Source: an uncultured Prevotella sp. | GTDB lineage: Bacteria; Bacteroidota; Bacteroidia; Bacteroidales; Bacteroidaceae | Direction: 5' to 3' | Assembly: GCA_938023885.1 (NCBI GenBank) | Contig: CALJCU010000253.1 | Coordinates: 1 to 7,575 of the forward strand | Length of the DNA stretch: 7,575 nt | Shown: in pieces, positions 4,848 through 7,575 of the stretch | How the letters are laid out: each line of letters opens with the position of its first letter | Numbering within the stretch: position 1 is the stretch's first letter | Made by a program: the position numbers and the translations under genes | The notes under the pieces: generated by a model | What the model was told of the DNA's origin: nothing | Database searches by the model: none | The model's input: only the letters and a program-made list of their open reading frames with translations

Positions 4848-7575
4848 CTACTCCCTGAAGAGCTTCTTGAGTTGCTCCACTGTTACAGACTGCTGTGGAC
4901 GGAAGGCCTCACTGTTCATATAATCGACGAGGCTCGTTCTCAACTGTTTAGCAGTAGGCCGGTTCTGAAGGTTGCTGACGAGGTCAGCACCGGAGACGAT
5001 GACGGATCCTTTGCTAACTTTTACCTCGAATATCATTGCTAACGGACGGGCCGTGAACCAGTCATCGATAATCCGTACAATCGGCTTGATGTCCGGGAAT
5101 AACTTGTCATAACGGATGGCAGAGGCATGCGACATCATATCCTGCCACTGATAGTCGCTGTAGTAACGGGTCGGGAACTCACTCAATGCCTTGTGGTTCG
5201 GATCGCAAAGGATGCCGAGGGTGTGGGGAGGCTGGTTGTCGGTCCACAGCGTGTTCCAAAAGATACTCGAGAAGCCCACAGCCACATCGCCGCCATACGC
5301 CTTGCTGACACGGTTCTGTCCGAGAGAGAGCAGGACCTTACCGCCTTTGGCAAGGGCTCTGAGAGCCTTGGCATCAAGGGTGTCGGTGACGAGGACTGCC
5401 TTTTGTGAAAGCTCCTCTTTAATAGGATAGACCCAGAAGTTCCAGTCGTTGGCCCTGTCATCAATAGTCACCTCAAGGTTCAGTTGAGAAGGCTTGTCGA
5501 CGTCACTCAAAGCAAAACTGATGTTGCCGAGCTTCTTACCATTGCCCAAGGCGATATCTTGACTGGGTAGTGAGCCTTCTTTCAACACATCGCCTTTGTC
5601 GCTACGTACCTTCCAGGTAATCTTTGCCTGAGAAAGGGGCTCACGGTAGTTGGCAATTTCTATGTCAGCCGAGAAGTTCTCATTATTATTATATACGAGC
5701 TTCTTCATTCTCGCCAGCGGAACGAGACTGTTGCAGAAGCGGCTGTATTCCTTACTCGTAACATATCCCTTGCCATCCCAGAATACATCTACTGCACCCG
5801 TCAGAGCTGTGCCCTGACCGGGAAAGTCATTGAGACCGAGCAGCTGGAAGCCACCGAAGTTCTTTGTCCGCAGGGCAGCTTCGATATCGGCTTTGTAGCA
5901 CAGCACCTGCAGTTTGCCGGAGGCGAGAAGGAAACTGTCGGCAAGCTGCAACAGATGATTGTCAGCGAGGCGGTCGCGGAAGATCTCGAAATTGCGGGGC
6001 TTGTAGACACCCGTGTACTTCTTCATCTCCTTGAAGTTGGGGTATACGCACCATTGGCCAATCTCATGGCTGATGATAGGCTGTTTAAACTTAGAGGTGT
6101 AATCCGACCAGTCGTAGCTTGTCGACGGGGCCTTGGCATTGATGATGCTGTTAAGTCCTTCCCCCCATCTTTGGATGCGCGGGTTAGGGTCACAGAGCCA
6201 GTCATTCTCCTCGATATTCGGCCATCCGGCTGCCGTGGTATAGATTCGCCGGTTGTCTTTTGCTTTCCAGTATTTCACAAACTGGCGCAGATAGGAAGTA
6301 TAGTTTTTGCCCCCGGGCTCATTGCCATAAGACATCATGCAGAATGATGGGTGGTTGCCATAGGCTTTCACGATAGCCTCTGCCTCCTGGTGGATGAACT
6401 TATCCACGGGCTTGCCGTCACCTAAGGTTGTCGACTGGTTGGCCCATGACGAACATTCGACGTAGCAGTACATACCCATCTCGTCAGCAACCTGGAAGAC
6501 GACCTCTGGCGGGCACCAGGAATGGAAGCGGACATGGTTCAGGCCATACTCCTTATATATTTTGAAGACACGCTGCCAGTAGCTTTTCTCAAAGGAAGGA
6601 TATCCTGTCAACGGGAAGGCGCAGCAGTCTACGTTGCCACGCATGAAGACAGGATGACCATTGAGCGTGAGCACGCCGTTCTGGTTGCTCCATTTGCGGC
6701 ATCCGTAGATGATATCCTTACGGTCGGTGCCATGCTTTGTCGTGACGGAGGCCGTGAGCTGATAGAGGTTCGGGTGAAACTCGTCCCATGCCTTCACACC
6801 ATCGGGAAGCGGGACGGTAAACTCCATAGGCGTGTTTCCCGTTGTAATCTTAGTCTGGAATTTCTGACCATTAATAGAGATGCCGGCCTTGGCAACTTTT
6901 TCTCCTTCGTTGGCGATGACCATCTTTACGGCGATCGTCTTTTGAGACAGAGAAGGATAGACATCCACACGGTCGAAGTATACCTTCGGACGAACCGTCA
7001 GACTGATGTCTCCGACGATACCGTTCCACAGTCCCTGCGTGTTGTCACTGATGCTGTGGCCGTTCTGGCCAGGGTCGATATCCTTGATGCGGTTGTCGAC
7101 AAGGACCGTGAGGACATGCTGTCCGGGAGTCAGCTCTTTGGTGAGGTCATATTGCTGGGGTGCACAAAGATTGTTGTTGGTGCCGACTTTCTTACCGTCG
7201 ATGAAGACCGTTGTCTCCCAGTGGGCACGCTCCATGTTGAGCAGGATCACCTTGTCCTTCCACGTCTTAGGTATCTCCACGGTGCGCTGGTACCAAGCAG
7301 GACCAACATAGTACTTATTCGGTTGCAGGATGAAAGGAATCTTGATATTGCCTGGCTGACGGTATTTAGCGTATGCCGGACTTTTGTAATAGGGGTTGGT
7401 CTCGTTGATCTGCATCATCCAAGGAGTCTTGAGCGTTACCTCGTCGCCCTTGCCGTTGGTGAGCATGGAGCCAGGTAAGTTGACAGCATCATTAAAAGAA
7501 GCAGGCATGTTTTCGCCGCCCTCATGAAACTGCCATTTGCCGGAAAGGCTCATGGTGGAAGTCTGGGCCGTCATG
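4848..7575 (-). CDS. Glycoside hydrolase family 2-type enzyme, 5' end cut by window
   Basis: This is a probable retaining exo-glycosidase that acts on the glycan taken up by the neighbouring SusC/SusD pair. 908 residues are visible, numbered from the ATG at 7574-7572; the stop is TAG at 4850-4848. That Met is probably not the true start: TAQTSTMSLSGKW looks like a signal-peptide end running into the mature protein, so the real start is likely upstream of the window. Visible domains are an N-terminal jelly-roll sugar-binding domain (about 9-195, with GLWNGIVGDI at 181-190), an Ig-like domain (about 196-292), and a TIM barrel (about 293-610) opened by GCRKW and LNGHPVFMRG. The likely acid/base is Glu419 in SYGNEPGG, and the likely nucleophile is Glu504 in ISHEIGQW. 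A further Ig-like domain (about 625-717) and an alpha/beta region (about 722-888), perhaps of glutamine-amidotransferase-like fold, follow. GH2 activities include beta-galactosidase, beta-mannosidase and beta-glucuronidase; the motifs seen do not settle which one applies, so no symbol is given. Confidence 0.88.
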   Translation of the reverse strand, partial: MTAQTSTMSLSGKWQFHEGGENMPASFNDAVNLPGSMLTNGKGDEVTLKTPWMMQINETNPYYKSPAYAKYRQPGNIKIPFILQPNKYYVGPAWYQRTVEIPKTWKDKVILLNMERAHWETTVFIDGKKVGTNNNLCAPQQYDLTKELTPGQHVLTVLVDNRIKDIDPGQNGHSISDNTQGLWNGIVGDISLTVRPKVYFDRVDVYPSLSQKTIAVKMVIANEGEKVAKAGISINGQKFQTKITTGNTPMEFTVPLPDGVKAWDEFHPNLYQLTASVTTKHGTDRKDIIYGCRKWSNQNGVLTLNGHPVFMRGNVDCCAFPLTGYPSFEKSYWQRVFKIYKEYGLNHVRFHSWCPPEVVFQVADEMGMYCYVECSSWANQSTTLGDGKPVDKFIHQEAEAIVKAYGNHPSFCMMSYGNEPGGKNYTSYLRQFVKYWKAKDNRRIYTTAAGWPNIEENDWLCDPNPRIQRWGEGLNSIINAKAPSTSYDWSDYTSKFKQPIISHEIGQWCVYPNFKEMKKYTGVYKPRNFEIFRDRLADNHLLQLADSFLLASGKLQVLCYKADIEAALRTKNFGGFQLLGLNDFPGQGTALTGAVDVFWDGKGYVTSKEYSRFCNSLVPLARMKKLVYNNNENFSADIEIANYREPLSQAKITWKVRSDKGDVLKEGSLPSQDIALGNGKKLGNISFALSDVDKPSQLNLEVTIDDRANDWNFWVYPIKEELSQKAVLVTDTLDAKALRALAKGGKVLLSLGQNRVSKAYGGDVAVGFSSIFWNTLWTDNQPPHTLGILCDPNHKALSEFPTRYYSDYQWQDMMSHASAIRYDKLFPDIKPIVRIIDDWFTARPLAMIFEVKVSKGSVIVSGADLVSNLQNRPTAKQLRTSLVDYMNSEAFRPQQSVTVEQLKKLFRE

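Noticed and set aside
6522..7478. Long plus-strand open frame of 318 codons opposite the GH2 gene
   Set aside because: It lies wholly antisense to a well-recognised enzyme, shows no domain or signal I recognise, and is explained by the codon bias of the opposite strand.

Overview
The window looks like part of a polysaccharide utilization locus (PUL) from a member of the Bacteroidota, most likely order Bacteroidales and perhaps a Prevotella-type organism. The evidence is a SusC/RagA-family TonB-dependent transporter followed at once by a SusD/RagB-family surface lipoprotein, a large secreted-type glycoside hydrolase next to them, an A-rich leader without a Shine-Dalgarno sequence, and an AT-rich intergenic region. 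The genus is a guess; only the Bacteroidota assignment is well supported.

All three genes lie on the minus strand, so transcription runs from high to low coordinates. From upstream to downstream: (1) 7575-4848, a glycoside hydrolase family 2 (GH2) type enzyme whose 5' end is cut by the window edge; (2) 4847-4561, a 287-base intergenic region with two perfect hairpins near the hydrolase end and an AT-rich half holding candidate promoters and repeats; (3) 4560-1249, a complete 1103-residue SusC-like transporter; (4) a 13-base gap; (5) 1235 to the left edge, a SusD-like lipoprotein of which the first 411 residues are present and the C-terminus is missing. Coding density is high and no RNA gene, insertion sequence or CRISPR array was seen.

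The likely joint role is capture, import and cleavage of a glycan. The SusD-like lipoprotein binds oligosaccharide at the cell surface and caps the SusC-like barrel, which imports it using TonB energy. The GH2 enzyme probably trims sugars from the glycan. The glycan cannot be named from this sequence. The transporter has no N-terminal STN signalling domain, so regulation through a FecR-type anti-sigma factor and ECF sigma factor is unlikely; the regulator is outside the window.

I did not find a clearly new system. The parts most worth a second look are the two-hairpin intergenic junction, the repeat pattern upstream of susC, and the C-terminal extension of the GH2 enzyme.
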